DNA of 64,000 nucleotides from Microbacterium sp. PM5 (GCF_003293595.1 NZ_CP022162.1:2142327-2206326), one strand, 5' to 3'; shown: positions 8,232 to 17,099, numbered from the stretch's first letter. Notes: generated by a model from the letters alone, not told the origin. Made by a program: numbers and translations.

Positions 8232-8996
8232 TCAGGGCTTGCGGGCGGTGGGCTGACGCCGGCGCTGCCACGCGTCGAGGATGTGTGCGCGCATCGCCCT
8301 CTCGGCGGCCGCGGCATCCCCCGCCTCGATCGCCTCGAGAACGCGGCGGTGCTCCTCCAGGGTCAGATGGAAGACATCCTTCGACGGGTTCGTCGTGAAG
8401 CGGGCCGACTCGCGCGCGCGTGAGTACAACGTGCGGGTGATGCTCTCGGCGAGCGGGATCTGCGACTGCCGCATCACTTCGAGGTGAAAGAGCATGTCGG
8501 CGTCGTTGTACTCGTCCTCGTGATCGATGGTGTGCTCCATGCGCTCGTAGGCTGCGCGCAGGGCATCGAGCTCGGCATCCGATCGACGACCCGCCGTCGC
8601 GGCGGCCATCGCGCCTTCCAGCGCGCCACGCACGACCGCGAGATCGTCCAGTACGCCCAGCGACGCGTCGTTCTCGAGCATGACCTGCAGAACCACCGGA
8701 TCGAGGACGTTCCAGGACTCGCGCGTGCGCACGGTCGTCCCGCTGCCCTGCACGACGGCCACGAGGCCCTTCTCCTCGATGCGCTTGATGGATTCACGCA
8801 CGACCGTGCGGCTGACGCCGAAATGCGCGCTCAGCTCCGTCTCGATCGGCAGCATGGTGCCTTCGGGGATCTCCTCGGTGATGATCGCCGTCACGAGGTC
8901 GTGGACAACCGCGACGCCGAGCCGCGACACCGGGGTGCGCGCCGCCTGGCGATCGAACACGCGCGGCGGTGCGGCCTCCGGCCGAAGATCATTCAT
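8232..8996 (-). CDS. GntR family regulator (FadR/FCD subfamily)
   Basis: A 254-residue regulator with an N-terminal winged helix (LPIETELSAHFGVSRTVVRESIKRIEEKGLV, about 48-78) and an FCD ligand-binding domain with the expected helices (VVRGALEGAMAAATAGRRSDAELDALRAAY; FHLEVMRQSQIPLAESI). It follows the enolase-superfamily gene by 9 bp and can be read with it, but it also has its own leaderless-type start: TAGAAT, 6 nt, ATG. It is a second candidate regulator of the sugar-acid locus and is not closely similar to the GntR at 3801-4466. Confidence 0.85.
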   Translation of the reverse strand: MNDLRPEAAPPRVFDRQAARTPVSRLGVAVVHDLVTAIITEEIPEGTMLPIETELSAHFGVSRTVVRESIKRIEEKGLVAVVQGSGTTVRTRESWNVLDPVVLQVMLENDASLGVLDDLAVVRGALEGAMAAATAGRRSDAELDALRAAYERMEHTIDHEDEYNDADMLFHLEVMRQSQIPLAESITRTLYSRARESARFTTNPSKDVFHLTLEEHRRVLEAIEAGDAAAAERAMRAHILDAWQRRRQPTARKP

Positions 8997-9002
8997 CGCA
9001 AC

Positions 9003-9008
9003 ATTCTA
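9003..9008 (-). promoter_or_regulatory. -10 element, leaderless start of GntR gene
   Basis: TAGAAT (minus strand) ends exactly 6 nt before the ATG at 8996 and there is no ribosome binding site, so transcription would begin at the start codon. Confidence 0.5.
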
Positions 9009-10184
9009 TGCGTCGCGGTGCGTGGCGGGAGAAGACCCGGCTCGTCTCTCGGCAGCAAGGCTGAGCCCCGCGCGCAGGGGTCGCACGTGCGGTCCCGCGG
9101 ACTGCAACCAGTCGCCGTCGTGGACCGCGGCACCGATCGCCTGCTCGTCCACGGTCAGTCCTGCGCCTGGGGCATCGCCGAGGATGATCCCTCCCTCGTC
9201 GACGTGCTCGTCGACGAGGACGCCGAAGGGCATGCCGAGGTCCTGGACCTCCGCGGTGAGGTGGTTGGGCACCGCCGCGGCGGCGTGACTCACCGCGGGA
9301 TTGCTGGTCAGGCCGACCGGACTGATCGGCAGATCGCGTGCATGGGCGGCGTAGGCCAGTCGCAGGAAATGCGTGATCCCCCACACGGCGCCGGTCTGCA
9401 CGACGTCGACGGCGCCGAGGTCGAAGAGCGCGCGGAACTGCTCGAGGCCGGTCAGGTTCTCGCCGGTGGCGACGGCGGCGCGCACCGACTGCGAGAGCCG
9501 CGCGTGGCCGTGGGCGTCCCAGCGACGCAGCGGCTCCTCGATCCACGTGAGATCGATCTCCGCCTCCACGGCGCTCACGTAGCGCACGGCCTGCTTCAGG
9601 TTCCATGACTCGTTGGCGTCGAGCATGAGCGCGGGATGCTGCGTGTTGCGCGCCAACTGCTCCTGAACGATACGCAGGCGGCGCAGGTCGGTCTCGACAT
9701 CGCGTCCGCCCTTGAGCTTGCCACTCGTGAAGCCGCGCTCCGCCATCGCCGCGTAGAAGTCCGCCAGTCGCTCGTCGCTGAGAGCGATGTCGAGGCCCGA
9801 CGCGTACCCCGGGACGAAGCGGTCCCGACCGCCTAGTAGACGCCACAGCGGCTCGCCGAGGGCCTTGGCCTTGATGTCCCAGAGAGCGGCGTCGAGCGTG
9901 GCGATCCCCCCGAACGTGGCCCCGTTGTGACCCGCCTTGAAGACGTGGGCGAGCATGCGGTCGTACAGGCCGGAGACGCCGCGGGGATCCTGGCCTTCGA
10001 GGGCGGGGAAGATGCGGGCGATGTCGTGGTCGGAGCCGACGGCCACCCCCTCGATCCCCTCATCGGTCTCCACGATGACGATCGGCACCTCGGTGATGCC
10101 GGATGCGATGAAGCCGTTGACGTCGCCCACGGGCCGCCCCCAGTCACGGTGGGTGCGGAGCGTGCGGTAGCCCGTGATCTTCAT
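9006..10184 (-). CDS. Enolase-superfamily sugar-acid dehydratase/cycloisomerase
   Basis: A 392-residue mandelate racemase/muconate lactonizing enzyme-type protein. Metal and base residues are visible: GKLKGG (K156, K158), LDANESW (D189), WIEEPL (E216/E217) and TGENLTG (E242). By position it should dehydrate L-fuconate/L-galactonate to the 2-keto-3-deoxy acid. However, the Asp of the usual QPD motif is missing (Q263-T-G265, with two residues fewer), and the usual His after SP is V290, so the His-Asp dyad of acid-sugar dehydratases is not evident. A cycloisomerase or lactone-acting role is therefore possible. The start has AAGGA 4 nt upstream. It is shorter than classic L-fuconate dehydratases (about 440 aa). 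Confidence 0.75.
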   Translation of the reverse strand: MKITGYRTLRTHRDWGRPVGDVNGFIASGITEVPIVIVETDEGIEGVAVGSDHDIARIFPALEGQDPRGVSGLYDRMLAHVFKAGHNGATFGGIATLDAALWDIKAKALGEPLWRLLGGRDRFVPGYASGLDIALSDERLADFYAAMAERGFTSGKLKGGRDVETDLRRLRIVQEQLARNTQHPALMLDANESWNLKQAVRYVSAVEAEIDLTWIEEPLRRWDAHGHARLSQSVRAAVATGENLTGLEQFRALFDLGAVDVVQTGAVWGITHFLRLAYAAHARDLPISPVGLTSNPAVSHAAAAVPNHLTAEVQDLGMPFGVLVDEHVDEGGIILGDAPGAGLTVDEQAIGAAVHDGDWLQSAGPHVRPLRAGLSLAAERRAGSSPATHRDA

Positions 10185-10220
10185 ATCGTCCTTGACACTT
10201 TCCGGGGTGAATTCCTGCTA

Positions 10221-10237
10221 TAGAGCATACATCATAT
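10221..10237 (-). promoter_or_regulatory. Putative GntR operator/promoter, copy 2
   Basis: Read on the minus strand: ATATGATGTATGCTCTA, sharing GATGTATG with the sites at 4532 and 17100. It lies 37 bp before the enolase-superfamily start, overlaps the 3' end of the SDR gene, and includes a TATGCT -10-like hexamer. Confidence 0.55.
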
Positions 10238-10993
10238 GAACGATGAACGGACGCGGAGATGAGTCACACCCCCGTCCACCTCCAGCGCCGTGCCCGTGGT
10301 GGATCCCGCGCGGGGACTGGCGAGGTACAAGATCGCGTCGGCGACCTCCTCCGGGGTCACCATCCGCCCCGTCGCCTGTCGCGCATCCAACGCGGCCCGC
10401 TCGGCGGTCGGATCGGGGAACTGCTGCAGCATCCGCTCGACGAACGGCGTCGACACCGTTCCCGGGCTCACGCAGTTGACACGCACGCCCTCCGACACGT
10501 GGTCCGTCGCCATCGCGTACGTGAGCGCGAGGACGGCGCCCTTCGACGCGTTGTAGACGGCGCGCTGGGGCAACCCGTTGAGAGCGCCGATCGAGCACAC
10601 GTTGACGATCGCTGCGTGCGCGGATGCGCGCAGATAGGGGAGAGCGGCGGCGCTGACGCGCGCCGTGCCGCGGACGTTGATGTCGAGAACCCGCTCCCAG
10701 TCGTCCTCCGTCGCCTCCTCGACAGTACCCACGCAGCTGACCCCGGCGCTGTTGACGACGACATCGATCCCGCCCAGACGCTGAGCGATGGCCTCGATGG
10801 CCACGTCGACGGAGCGCCGGGAGGTGACGTCGGCCTCGAAGCCCATCACCGCGGGCGGCAGTGCGGCGAGGGAGCGGTCGAGCACGGCCACCGTCGCTCC
10901 CGACGTGACGAGGGCGTTGACGCTGGCCAGGCCGATGCCGGACGCACCCCCGGTGACGACGGCGACGATGCCGTCGAAGTCTCCGGTGCTCAT
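10232..10993 (-). CDS. SDR, probable 2-keto-3-deoxy-L-fuconate dehydrogenase
   Basis: A 253-residue classical short-chain dehydrogenase: cofactor motif TGGASGIG (about 15-22), NSAGVS, catalytic YNASK, and the acidic residue after strand 2 (LDRS) that favours NAD. Paired with the FAH-family gene upstream (4-bp overlap), it fits oxidation of the C4 hydroxyl of 2-keto-3-deoxy-L-fuconate to the 2,4-diketo acid, the step before hydrolysis to pyruvate and L-lactate. 2-keto-3-deoxy-L-rhamnonate is an alternative substrate. Substrate is inferred from context only. Confidence 0.8.
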   Translation of the reverse strand: MSTGDFDGIVAVVTGGASGIGLASVNALVTSGATVAVLDRSLAALPPAVMGFEADVTSRRSVDVAIEAIAQRLGGIDVVVNSAGVSCVGTVEEATEDDWERVLDINVRGTARVSAAALPYLRASAHAAIVNVCSIGALNGLPQRAVYNASKGAVLALTYAMATDHVSEGVRVNCVSPGTVSTPFVERMLQQFPDPTAERAALDARQATGRMVTPEEVADAILYLASPRAGSTTGTALEVDGGVTHLRVRSSFI

Positions 10994-11841
10994 GCGTCGG
11001 CCAGCCGTTGCGCCGCCCGCCCAAGACCGTCGATCTCGAGCTCGACGAGATCACCGGCGCGCAGATACGGATGATCCGCCCGGCCGAGGGCTACCCCCGC
11101 GGGAGTCCCGGTGTTCACGAGGTCGCCGGGGCGCAGCACCATGAACTGCGACAGGTACCAGATCACATGGGCGACGGAGAAGATCTGCTGCGCGGTCGAC
11201 CCGTTCTGTCGTTGCGCGCCGTTCACCCACAGGCGCAGGCCGAGCGCCTGCGGGTCGTCCACCTCGTCGGCGGGAACGAGAACCGGCCCCAGGGGATTGA
11301 ACGTCTCACAGCTCTTGCCCTTGTCCCACTGCCCGCCGCGCTCGAGCTGGAACTCGCGTTCCGAGACGTCGTGCGAGACGACGTACCCGGCGACGTGTCG
11401 GAGGGCCTCGTCGGGCGAGGTGAGATAGCGGGCGGTGCGGCCGATCACCACCCCGAGCTCGACCTCCCAGTCGGTCTTCTGGGATCCGCGCGGGATGAGG
11501 ATGTCGTCGAACGGGCCGACGATCGTGCGGGGATCCTTCATGAAGACGACCGGTTCGCCGGGAACCGCTGCGCCCGTCTCGGCGGCGTGATCGTGGTAGT
11601 TGAGGCCGATGCAGACGATCTTGCTGGGGAAGGCGATCGGCGCGCCGGTGCGGAGGTCCGCGGCATCCGGCAGAACCGTCAGCCGGCCGGCGTGCCACGC
11701 TTCCCGCACGCGCACCAGTCCGTCGTCGGCGAGGAAGGCGCCGTCGATGTCAGCGGTGAGGGGGCGCAGATCCCACGCGACGCCGTCGCGCCACATCGTG
11801 GGGATTTCGTGTCCGAGGGGTCCGAGTCGTGCGAAGCTCAT
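10990..11841 (-). CDS. FAH-family hydrolase, probable 2,4-diketo-3-deoxy-L-fuconate hydrolase
   Basis: A 283-residue fumarylacetoacetate hydrolase-family enzyme. Conserved: KIVCIGLNYHDHAAE (about 74-88), PVVFMKDP, the metal-binding DWEVELGVVIG (E-x-E), SEREFQLERGGQWDKGKSC and FMVLRPGDLVNTGTPAGV. It would split 2,4-diketo-3-deoxy-L-fuconate into pyruvate and L-lactate, as in the Xanthomonas L-fucose pathway; the L-rhamnose version of the same step gives the same product from the same diketo acid. It overlaps the SDR by 4 bp and follows the KDG kinase by 30 bp. Confidence 0.85.
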   Translation of the reverse strand: MSFARLGPLGHEIPTMWRDGVAWDLRPLTADIDGAFLADDGLVRVREAWHAGRLTVLPDAADLRTGAPIAFPSKIVCIGLNYHDHAAETGAAVPGEPVVFMKDPRTIVGPFDDILIPRGSQKTDWEVELGVVIGRTARYLTSPDEALRHVAGYVVSHDVSEREFQLERGGQWDKGKSCETFNPLGPVLVPADEVDDPQALGLRLWVNGAQRQNGSTAQQIFSVAHVIWYLSQFMVLRPGDLVNTGTPAGVALGRADHPYLRAGDLVELEIDGLGRAAQRLADA

Positions 11842-11871
11842 GGGCTGTCTCCGAGGGTGTGGGGGTGACGA

Positions 11872-12828
11872 TCAGCGGACAACGGTGATCCCGAAACCCT
11901 GATCGAGGTCGGACTGTCGCGCGGCACCTTGCCAGTCGCCGGGGTGCAGGCAGGCGAATGCTCCACACCGGGTCGCGACCCGCAGCCGCTCGTATGCAGG
12001 GTGCCCCGCCGCGCGCGCGGCGAGGTAGCCGGCGGCAAAGGCGTCACCGGCGCCGACCGTGTCGACGGGGGAGATCTTGTCGGCGGCGATCAGGTGCGCG
12101 GCGCCGTCGATCTCGGCGATCGCGCCTCGATCACCGAGCGTCACGACGGCTTCGCGTGGGCCGAGTGCGCCCAGGGCCCGCGCGAGCTCGGCGAGCGGGG
12201 CGGCACCCGAGGGTCGTGACACCAGCTCGGCCTCCTCATCGCTCGCGAAGACGATGTCGACACGCGGGAGAAGATCGAGATAGGCGGCGCGGGCCCGATC
12301 GCGGTCCCACAGCTTCGAGCGGTGGTTGACGGCGAAGGAGACGAGCAGGCCGTGAGCGCGGGCGCGGTCGACGGCCTCGTGCACCGTCGCACGAGCGCTC
12401 GCCGAGAGCGCGAGCGTCACGCCCGTGATGTGGATGATGCCGTAAGCGGCGAAATCGAGCCGATCGAGGTCGGCGGGGGTGAGGCGGCTTCCCGCGCTCC
12501 CGGCCCGGTAGTACTCGATCACCGTCGTTCCCGCCCTCGGCGTGGACTTCAGCATGAGACCGGTCGGCGCCGCGGGGTCGGTGATCGCGAGCACGTCGAC
12601 CCCCTCCGCGCGCAGGTCACCGCAGACGCGACGCCCCAGCGCGTCATCGCCCACGCGTCCCAGCCACGTCACGGGCACGCCCAGACGCGCGAGCCCGACG
12701 GCGGTATTGCCCTCGGCGCCTCCCGTGTCGATGGATGCCGCGGGCAGGCGCTCGAAGCCGCCGATGCCGTCTCCACGGAGCAGACCCATGCTCTCTCCGA
12801 GGGTCAGCACGCGCAGGGGGGCGCTCAT
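11872..12828 (-). CDS. kdgK: 2-keto-3-deoxygluconate kinase (PfkB family)
   Basis: A 318-residue ribokinase-family kinase. The start at 12828 overlaps the aldolase stop (ATGA). Motifs: N-terminal LTLGESMGLLRGDG, GGAEGNTAVGLARLGV (about 36-51), EYYRAGSAGSRLTP typical of KDG kinases, and the PfkB signature VDTVGAGDAFAAGYL with the catalytic Asp. It phosphorylates 2-keto-3-deoxy-D-gluconate to KDPG for the aldolase encoded just upstream. This is the phosphorylating end of the second branch of the locus. Confidence 0.88.
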   Translation of the reverse strand: MSAPLRVLTLGESMGLLRGDGIGGFERLPAASIDTGGAEGNTAVGLARLGVPVTWLGRVGDDALGRRVCGDLRAEGVDVLAITDPAAPTGLMLKSTPRAGTTVIEYYRAGSAGSRLTPADLDRLDFAAYGIIHITGVTLALSASARATVHEAVDRARAHGLLVSFAVNHRSKLWDRDRARAAYLDLLPRVDIVFASDEEAELVSRPSGAAPLAELARALGALGPREAVVTLGDRGAIAEIDGAAHLIAADKISPVDTVGAGDAFAAGYLAARAAGHPAYERLRVATRCGAFACLHPGDWQGAARQSDLDQGFGITVVR

Positions 12829-13475
12829 GCCGGGCCTCGCACCGCGTCGCAGAGCTCGCGGCACGCGCGTGCGAGATCGCGGATCGCCCCGAAGCCACCT
12901 GCCGCGATCTGCGCCCGCGGCACCATCCAGCTGCCGCTGCCGGCGAACACGGTCGGGCGACGCAGGTAGTCGCCGAGGTTGTCGGCACTCACACCTCCGC
13001 TGGGCAGGAGGCGAACGTCGGGAAACGGGCCGGCAAGAGCGTCGAGGTAGGCGGGTCCGCCCAAAGCCGAGGCCGGGAACACCTTGAGATGCGTGTAGCC
13101 GTCCTCACGCGCGCGTTGCAGTTCCGTCGCCGTCGCGATGCCCGGGATCATCGTGAGGCCGCGCTCGCGTGCCCTCACGTTGACGCCCGCGGCGTAGCCT
13201 GGCGACACCAGGAACCGCGCCCCGGCATCCGCCACGGCATCCACTTGGTCGGCGCTCAGCACCGTGCCCGCGCCCGCGATGAAGCCGTCGACGGCGGCCG
13301 CCGCGCGCAGCGCCCCCAGACCCGCTGGCGTACGCAGGGTGAACTCGGCGCAGCCGATACCGCCGTCTCGCAGCGCCTCCGCGAGCGGAGCGCCATGGAG
13401 GGGGTCGTCGAGGACGACGACCGGCACGATGCCGATGCGACCGATCGTTTCGAGCGTGTCCACGGTGCCGATCAC
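12825..13475 (-). CDS. eda: KDPG aldolase
   Basis: A 216-residue class I aldolase with the family signatures GIVPVVVLDD, AEFTLRTPAG, GAGTVLSADQ, FLVSPG, and the Schiff-base lysine in LKVFPASALGG, followed by LPSGGV. It cleaves 2-keto-3-deoxy-6-phosphogluconate to pyruvate and glyceraldehyde 3-phosphate. Start and stop overlap both neighbours (KduD and KdgK) by 4 bp, so the three enzymes of this branch are translationally coupled. Confidence 0.92.
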   Translation of the reverse strand: MIGTVDTLETIGRIGIVPVVVLDDPLHGAPLAEALRDGGIGCAEFTLRTPAGLGALRAAAAVDGFIAGAGTVLSADQVDAVADAGARFLVSPGYAAGVNVRARERGLTMIPGIATATELQRAREDGYTHLKVFPASALGGPAYLDALAGPFPDVRLLPSGGVSADNLGDYLRRPTVFAGSGSWMVPRAQIAAGGFGAIRDLARACRELCDAVRGPA

Positions 13476-14230
13476 CGGCCGAGCCAGCCGCCGTCGACGG
13501 GGAGGGCGATGCCCGAGACGTAGTCGGAGGCGGGTGCGGCGAGGAAGACGGTGGCGCCCGCGAGGTCGGACGCCTCACCCCAGCGTCCGGCGGGGATGCG
13601 CTCGAGGATGGAGCGCGAGCGGTCGATGTCGGCGCGCAGCGCCTCGGTGTTGTCGGTGGCGATGTAGCCGGGGGCGATCGCGTTCACGTTGACGCCGTGC
13701 GAGGACCACTCGTTGGAGAGTGCCTTGGTCAGACCGGCGATGCCGGACTTCGCGGCGGCGTACCCGGGAACGTTGATGCCGCCCTGGAAACTCAGCAGCG
13801 ACGCGGTGAAGATCACCTTGCCGCGTCGGCGCTCGAGCATCTGACGGGCGACGGCCTGGGTGAGTCGGAACTGGCTGGACAGGTTGATCTGGATGACCCG
13901 GTCCCACAGTTCCTGCGGGTGCTCGGCGGCGGGGGCTCGTTCGATCGTGCCGGCATTGTTGACGAGGATGTCGACGCGGCGTTCGGCGAGGGTCCGGCCC
14001 AGAGCGTCGACGGCATCGACGTCGGCGAAGTCGCACGCGATGCCCTCGAAACGGCGGCCCGTCGCCGTGACGGCGTGCTCGATGTCGCTGCCGGATGCCG
14101 GTTGCGAGGCGCTGACGCCGATGATGTCGGCACCGGCCCCGGCGAGGGCCACGGCCATCGCGTATCCGATGCCGCGGCGCGCGCCGGTGACGACAGCCGT
14201 CGTTCCCGTCAGGTCGAACAGGTCGCTCAT
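13472..14230 (-). CDS. kduD: KduD-like 2-keto-3-deoxygluconate 5-dehydrogenase (SDR)
   Basis: A 252-residue SDR that closely follows the KduD pattern as I remember it from E. coli: FDLTGTTAVVTGARRGIG at the N-terminus, LLSFQGGINVPGYAAAKSG around the catalytic Tyr/Lys, NEWSSHGVNVNAIAPGY, and ILERIPAGRWGEASDL near the end, finishing VDGGWLGR. KduD interconverts 2,5-diketo-3-deoxygluconate and 2-keto-3-deoxygluconate. Placed between a zinc alcohol dehydrogenase and kdgK/eda, it would reduce the diketo acid made by the ADH to KDG. A related role (for example L-idonate or gluconate dehydrogenase) cannot be excluded. Confidence 0.85.
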   Translation of the reverse strand: MSDLFDLTGTTAVVTGARRGIGYAMAVALAGAGADIIGVSASQPASGSDIEHAVTATGRRFEGIACDFADVDAVDALGRTLAERRVDILVNNAGTIERAPAAEHPQELWDRVIQINLSSQFRLTQAVARQMLERRRGKVIFTASLLSFQGGINVPGYAAAKSGIAGLTKALSNEWSSHGVNVNAIAPGYIATDNTEALRADIDRSRSILERIPAGRWGEASDLAGATVFLAAPASDYVSGIALPVDGGWLGR

Positions 14231-15249
14231 GACTGACCGGCCACGTCGACGAGGATCTTCATGGCACGGCCGGCTTCGAGGTCGGCGAAGGCTTCCGCGG
14301 TGTCGCCGAGCGAGACGATGCGCGTGATGAGTCGGTCGGCGGGGATCACACCCTCGGTGATGAGTTCCACCGCCGTCTCGAAGTCGGCGCGCTGGTACAC
14401 GCGTGCGCCCAGGATGCGAAGTTCGCGCCAGAACACCCGCTGCAGGTCGATCGGACGGGGAGTCGGGTGGATCGCGACCACGACCAGGGTGCCGCGGACT
14501 TTGACGAGGTCCGTCGCGCCGAGAACGGCGGGTGCGGCGCCGGAGACCTCGAAGACGACGTCGGCGCCCGCGCCCGCTGTCCACTCCTCGACGGCATCCT
14601 TCTGGTCGCGCTCGCGCGGATCGAGGGTCGCGAAGCCGAGCTCGGCGATCTGGGCGCGTCGCTTCTCGTCGAGTTCGATCACGAGCACGTCGGCCCCGGC
14701 ATGACGGGCGACGGTCGCGATGAGCAGACCGATCGGGCCGCCGCCGATCACGACGGCCTTGTCGCCCGGGACGAGCTCGCTGCGGCGGACATCGTGCACG
14801 GCGACGGCGACGGGCTCGATGAGGGCGGCATGGTCGAGCCGTGTGTCCGCGGGCACTCGTACGAGTGCGCGCACGGGCACGTTCCAGCGCTGTTGCAGCG
14901 AGCCGGGGGAGTCGATGCCGATGAAGTCGAGGTTCTGGCAGATGTGCTCATTGCCGGCAACGCACGCGGGGCACGTGCCGTCCCAGTCGAGCGGCATGAC
15001 GGTGACGGCCTCACCCACGTCCCAGCCCGACACCCCCTCGCCGAGCGCGGCAACGGTTCCGCTCATCTCGTGCCCGAAGACGAGCGGCATGCGGACACGC
15101 GCGTCCATGTTCCCGTGGAAGATGTGCAGATCGGTGCCGCAGAGGCCGGTGTAGGCGACCGCGAGCTGCACCTCGCCTGCGGCGGGGGGTGTCGCGGGAG
15201 CGTCCACGGCGATGAGTTCGCGGTTGCCGGCGTAGGCGAGACCGTTCAC
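14227..15249 (-). CDS. Zinc-dependent alcohol dehydrogenase (MDR)
   Basis: A 340-residue medium-chain dehydrogenase of the sorbitol/threonine/L-idonate dehydrogenase type. The GTG start at 15249 overlaps the lactonase stop. Catalytic zinc site: GLCGTDLHIFHG (Cys about 38) with GHE near 63. The structural zinc loop has only three of four cysteines (CPACVAGNEHIC; the first is replaced by Asp). NAD motif VIGGGPIGLL with ELDEKRR. In this order of genes it could oxidise C5 of 2-keto-3-deoxy-L-galactonate (or of L-galactonate) to feed KduD. Substrate is inferred. Confidence 0.8.
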   Translation of the reverse strand: MNGLAYAGNRELIAVDAPATPPAAGEVQLAVAYTGLCGTDLHIFHGNMDARVRMPLVFGHEMSGTVAALGEGVSGWDVGEAVTVMPLDWDGTCPACVAGNEHICQNLDFIGIDSPGSLQQRWNVPVRALVRVPADTRLDHAALIEPVAVAVHDVRRSELVPGDKAVVIGGGPIGLLIATVARHAGADVLVIELDEKRRAQIAELGFATLDPRERDQKDAVEEWTAGAGADVVFEVSGAAPAVLGATDLVKVRGTLVVVAIHPTPRPIDLQRVFWRELRILGARVYQRADFETAVELITEGVIPADRLITRIVSLGDTAEAFADLEAGRAMKILVDVAGQS

Positions 15250-16121
15250 GCTGTCGTCCTCTCGAGGGTCGGGGTGGAAGGAAGTCGGTAGAAGGCGCTC
15301 GCCGTGCCGCCGAGCGCGGCGTCGCGATCGGCGGCATCCCAGCCGCCGATGATCTCGGTGAGCGCGGCGTGGGCGCGGTGATGCCCGCCGGCGCGCACGA
15401 CGATGGGCCAGTCGCTGCCGTACATCAGCCGTGCGGGGCCCAGGATCTCGACCGCGTCGTCGATGAACGGACGGATGTCGTCGACCGACCAGGCGGTCGT
15501 GTCGCCCTGAGGCGGGTAGAGTCCGGAGAGCTTGGCATGCACGAGCGGGTGCGCGGCGGCATCCCGCAGCAGTTCGCGCCAGCGCAGTCGCTCCTGGGCG
15601 GTGCCCCCGATCGGCGGCTTGCCGAGATGGTCGATGACGATCCGCAGCGCGGGATGGCGCCCGGCGAGGCCGGGGATCTCGCCCAGCGCCTCGGCGGAGG
15701 AGGTGACGAAGTCGAGCGCGAGGCCGGCCTGCGCCAGCAGGGCGAGCGCGTGGTTCTGCGCCGAGCCGGACAGCCAGCCCGGCTCGCGGTCGTGGATGAG
15801 ATTGCGGATGCCGACGATCAACGGATCGCCGGCGAAGCTCTCGATGCCGCGCTCGAGGGCCGCGGGGTCGTCCAGCGGCAGCCACGCGACGATGCCGGCC
15901 ACACGGCGCGGGTGTCGCCGCGCCTCGGAGCGCATGAGCTCCGTGTCGGCCGCGTTGTCGGCGGCCTGGACGAGTACGACGCGGTCGACACCGGCGTGGT
16001 CGAGGTCTGCGGCGATGTCATCGATCAAGAGGGTGCGATCGATCGGATGCAGTGCCGACGTGAGCCAGGGGTAGGGAGCCCGGGTCGGGTCCCAGACGTG
16101 CAGATGCGCATCGACGATCAT
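15246..16121 (-). CDS. Amidohydrolase, probable L-fuconolactonase
   Basis: A 291-residue amidohydrolase-2 (TIM barrel) protein. Visible: metal motif DAHLHVWDP (residues 4-12), ALDFVTSS, VIDHLGKPP (about 165-173), HAKLSGL, and the terminal metal Asp in MYGSDWPIVV. This family holds L-fucono-1,5-lactonase and L-rhamnono-lactonase, which open the lactone made by the aldose dehydrogenase. Its 4-bp overlaps with the AKR dehydrogenase on one side and the ADH on the other support step two of L-fucose/L-galactose oxidation. Confidence 0.82.
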   Translation of the reverse strand: MIVDAHLHVWDPTRAPYPWLTSALHPIDRTLLIDDIAADLDHAGVDRVVLVQAADNAADTELMRSEARRHPRRVAGIVAWLPLDDPAALERGIESFAGDPLIVGIRNLIHDREPGWLSGSAQNHALALLAQAGLALDFVTSSAEALGEIPGLAGRHPALRIVIDHLGKPPIGGTAQERLRWRELLRDAAAHPLVHAKLSGLYPPQGDTTAWSVDDIRPFIDDAVEILGPARLMYGSDWPIVVRAGGHHRAHAALTEIIGGWDAADRDAALGGTASAFYRLPSTPTLERTTA

Positions 16122-17080
16122 GCGGTCTCCAGTTCCGTCCAGGCCTCGTCCGAGATCGGTGTCTCGTACCTGTCGACCGTGCTGTTCACCTGGGCGGCGT
16201 TGCGCATGCCCACCACGACCGAGACCACCGCGGGGTCGCGCAGCGGGTACTGCACCGCCGCGTCGGGCAGTGTGATGCCGTGGCGGGTGGTGATGTCGGC
16301 GAGGCGCCGTGCGTGGGCGATGACGTCGACGGGCGCGGGCCCGTAATCGTAGGTCGCATCGTCACGGACGATGGGACTGCTGAGCAGGCCCGAGTTGTAG
16401 ACGGCGGCGGAAACCACGGCGACGCCGCGCTCGTGCGCCAGGGGCAGCATTTCGTCCTGGGCTCGGCGGTCGAGAAGCGTGTGCCGTCCGGCGACCATGA
16501 CCACGTCGACATCGCAGTGAGCGATGAACTGCGTGAGCATCTCCGCCTGGTTCATTCCGGCGCCGATCGCACGGACCACACCTTGTTCGCGCAGTTCGAC
16601 GAGCGCATCGATCCCGCTCGTGGACGCCTCGTCCCAGTAGTCGTCCGGATCATGCAGGTAGGCGATGTCGATGCGGTCGAGCCCCAGCCGATCGAGGCTG
16701 CCCTCGATGGAGCGGAGCACGCCGTCGCGGGAGAAGTCCCACTTGCGCTGGTGCGTGGCCGGTGCGGCGAAGCCGTTCTCGTCGTCGAGCAGTCCCGCTG
16801 CCGCACGGGCGGGGGTGGGGATGAGGGCGCGTCCGACCTTCGTCGAGACGACGAACGCGTCACGCGGCCGGCCCTGCAGCGCCCGTCCGAGGCGCAGCTC
16901 CGACAGTCCCACGCCGTAGTGCGGTGCGGTGTCGAAGTAGCGGATGCCGCGGTCCCACGCCGCCTGCACGGCCTCCGCCGCCTCGACGTCGGAGGTCTTG
17001 CGATAGAGGTTCCCCAGCTGCGCGGCCCCAAACCCCACTTCGGAGACATCGATACGGCCGCCGATGGCTCGCTGACGCAT
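16118..17080 (-). CDS. Aldo/keto reductase, probable L-fucose/L-galactose dehydrogenase
   Basis: A 320-residue AKR. Its start is fixed by AAGGAGG five nucleotides upstream of ATG 17080. Catalytic tetrad visible: FDTAPHYG (Asp, Tyr, about 49-56), STKVGR (Lys), AYLHDPDDY (His). FDTAPHYGVGLSE and the overall layout match the D-threo-aldose/L-fucose/L-galactose dehydrogenase group, which oxidises C1 of these sugars to the lactone. It heads a six-gene overlapping operon (AKR, lactonase, ADH, kduD, eda, kdgK). Confidence 0.85.
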   Translation of the reverse strand: MRQRAIGGRIDVSEVGFGAAQLGNLYRKTSDVEAAEAVQAAWDRGIRYFDTAPHYGVGLSELRLGRALQGRPRDAFVVSTKVGRALIPTPARAAAGLLDDENGFAAPATHQRKWDFSRDGVLRSIEGSLDRLGLDRIDIAYLHDPDDYWDEASTSGIDALVELREQGVVRAIGAGMNQAEMLTQFIAHCDVDVVMVAGRHTLLDRRAQDEMLPLAHERGVAVVSAAVYNSGLLSSPIVRDDATYDYGPAPVDVIAHARRLADITTRHGITLPDAAVQYPLRDPAVVSVVVGMRNAAQVNSTVDRYETPISDEAWTELETA

Positions 17081-17099
17081 GTGACCTCCTTGTTCACAA

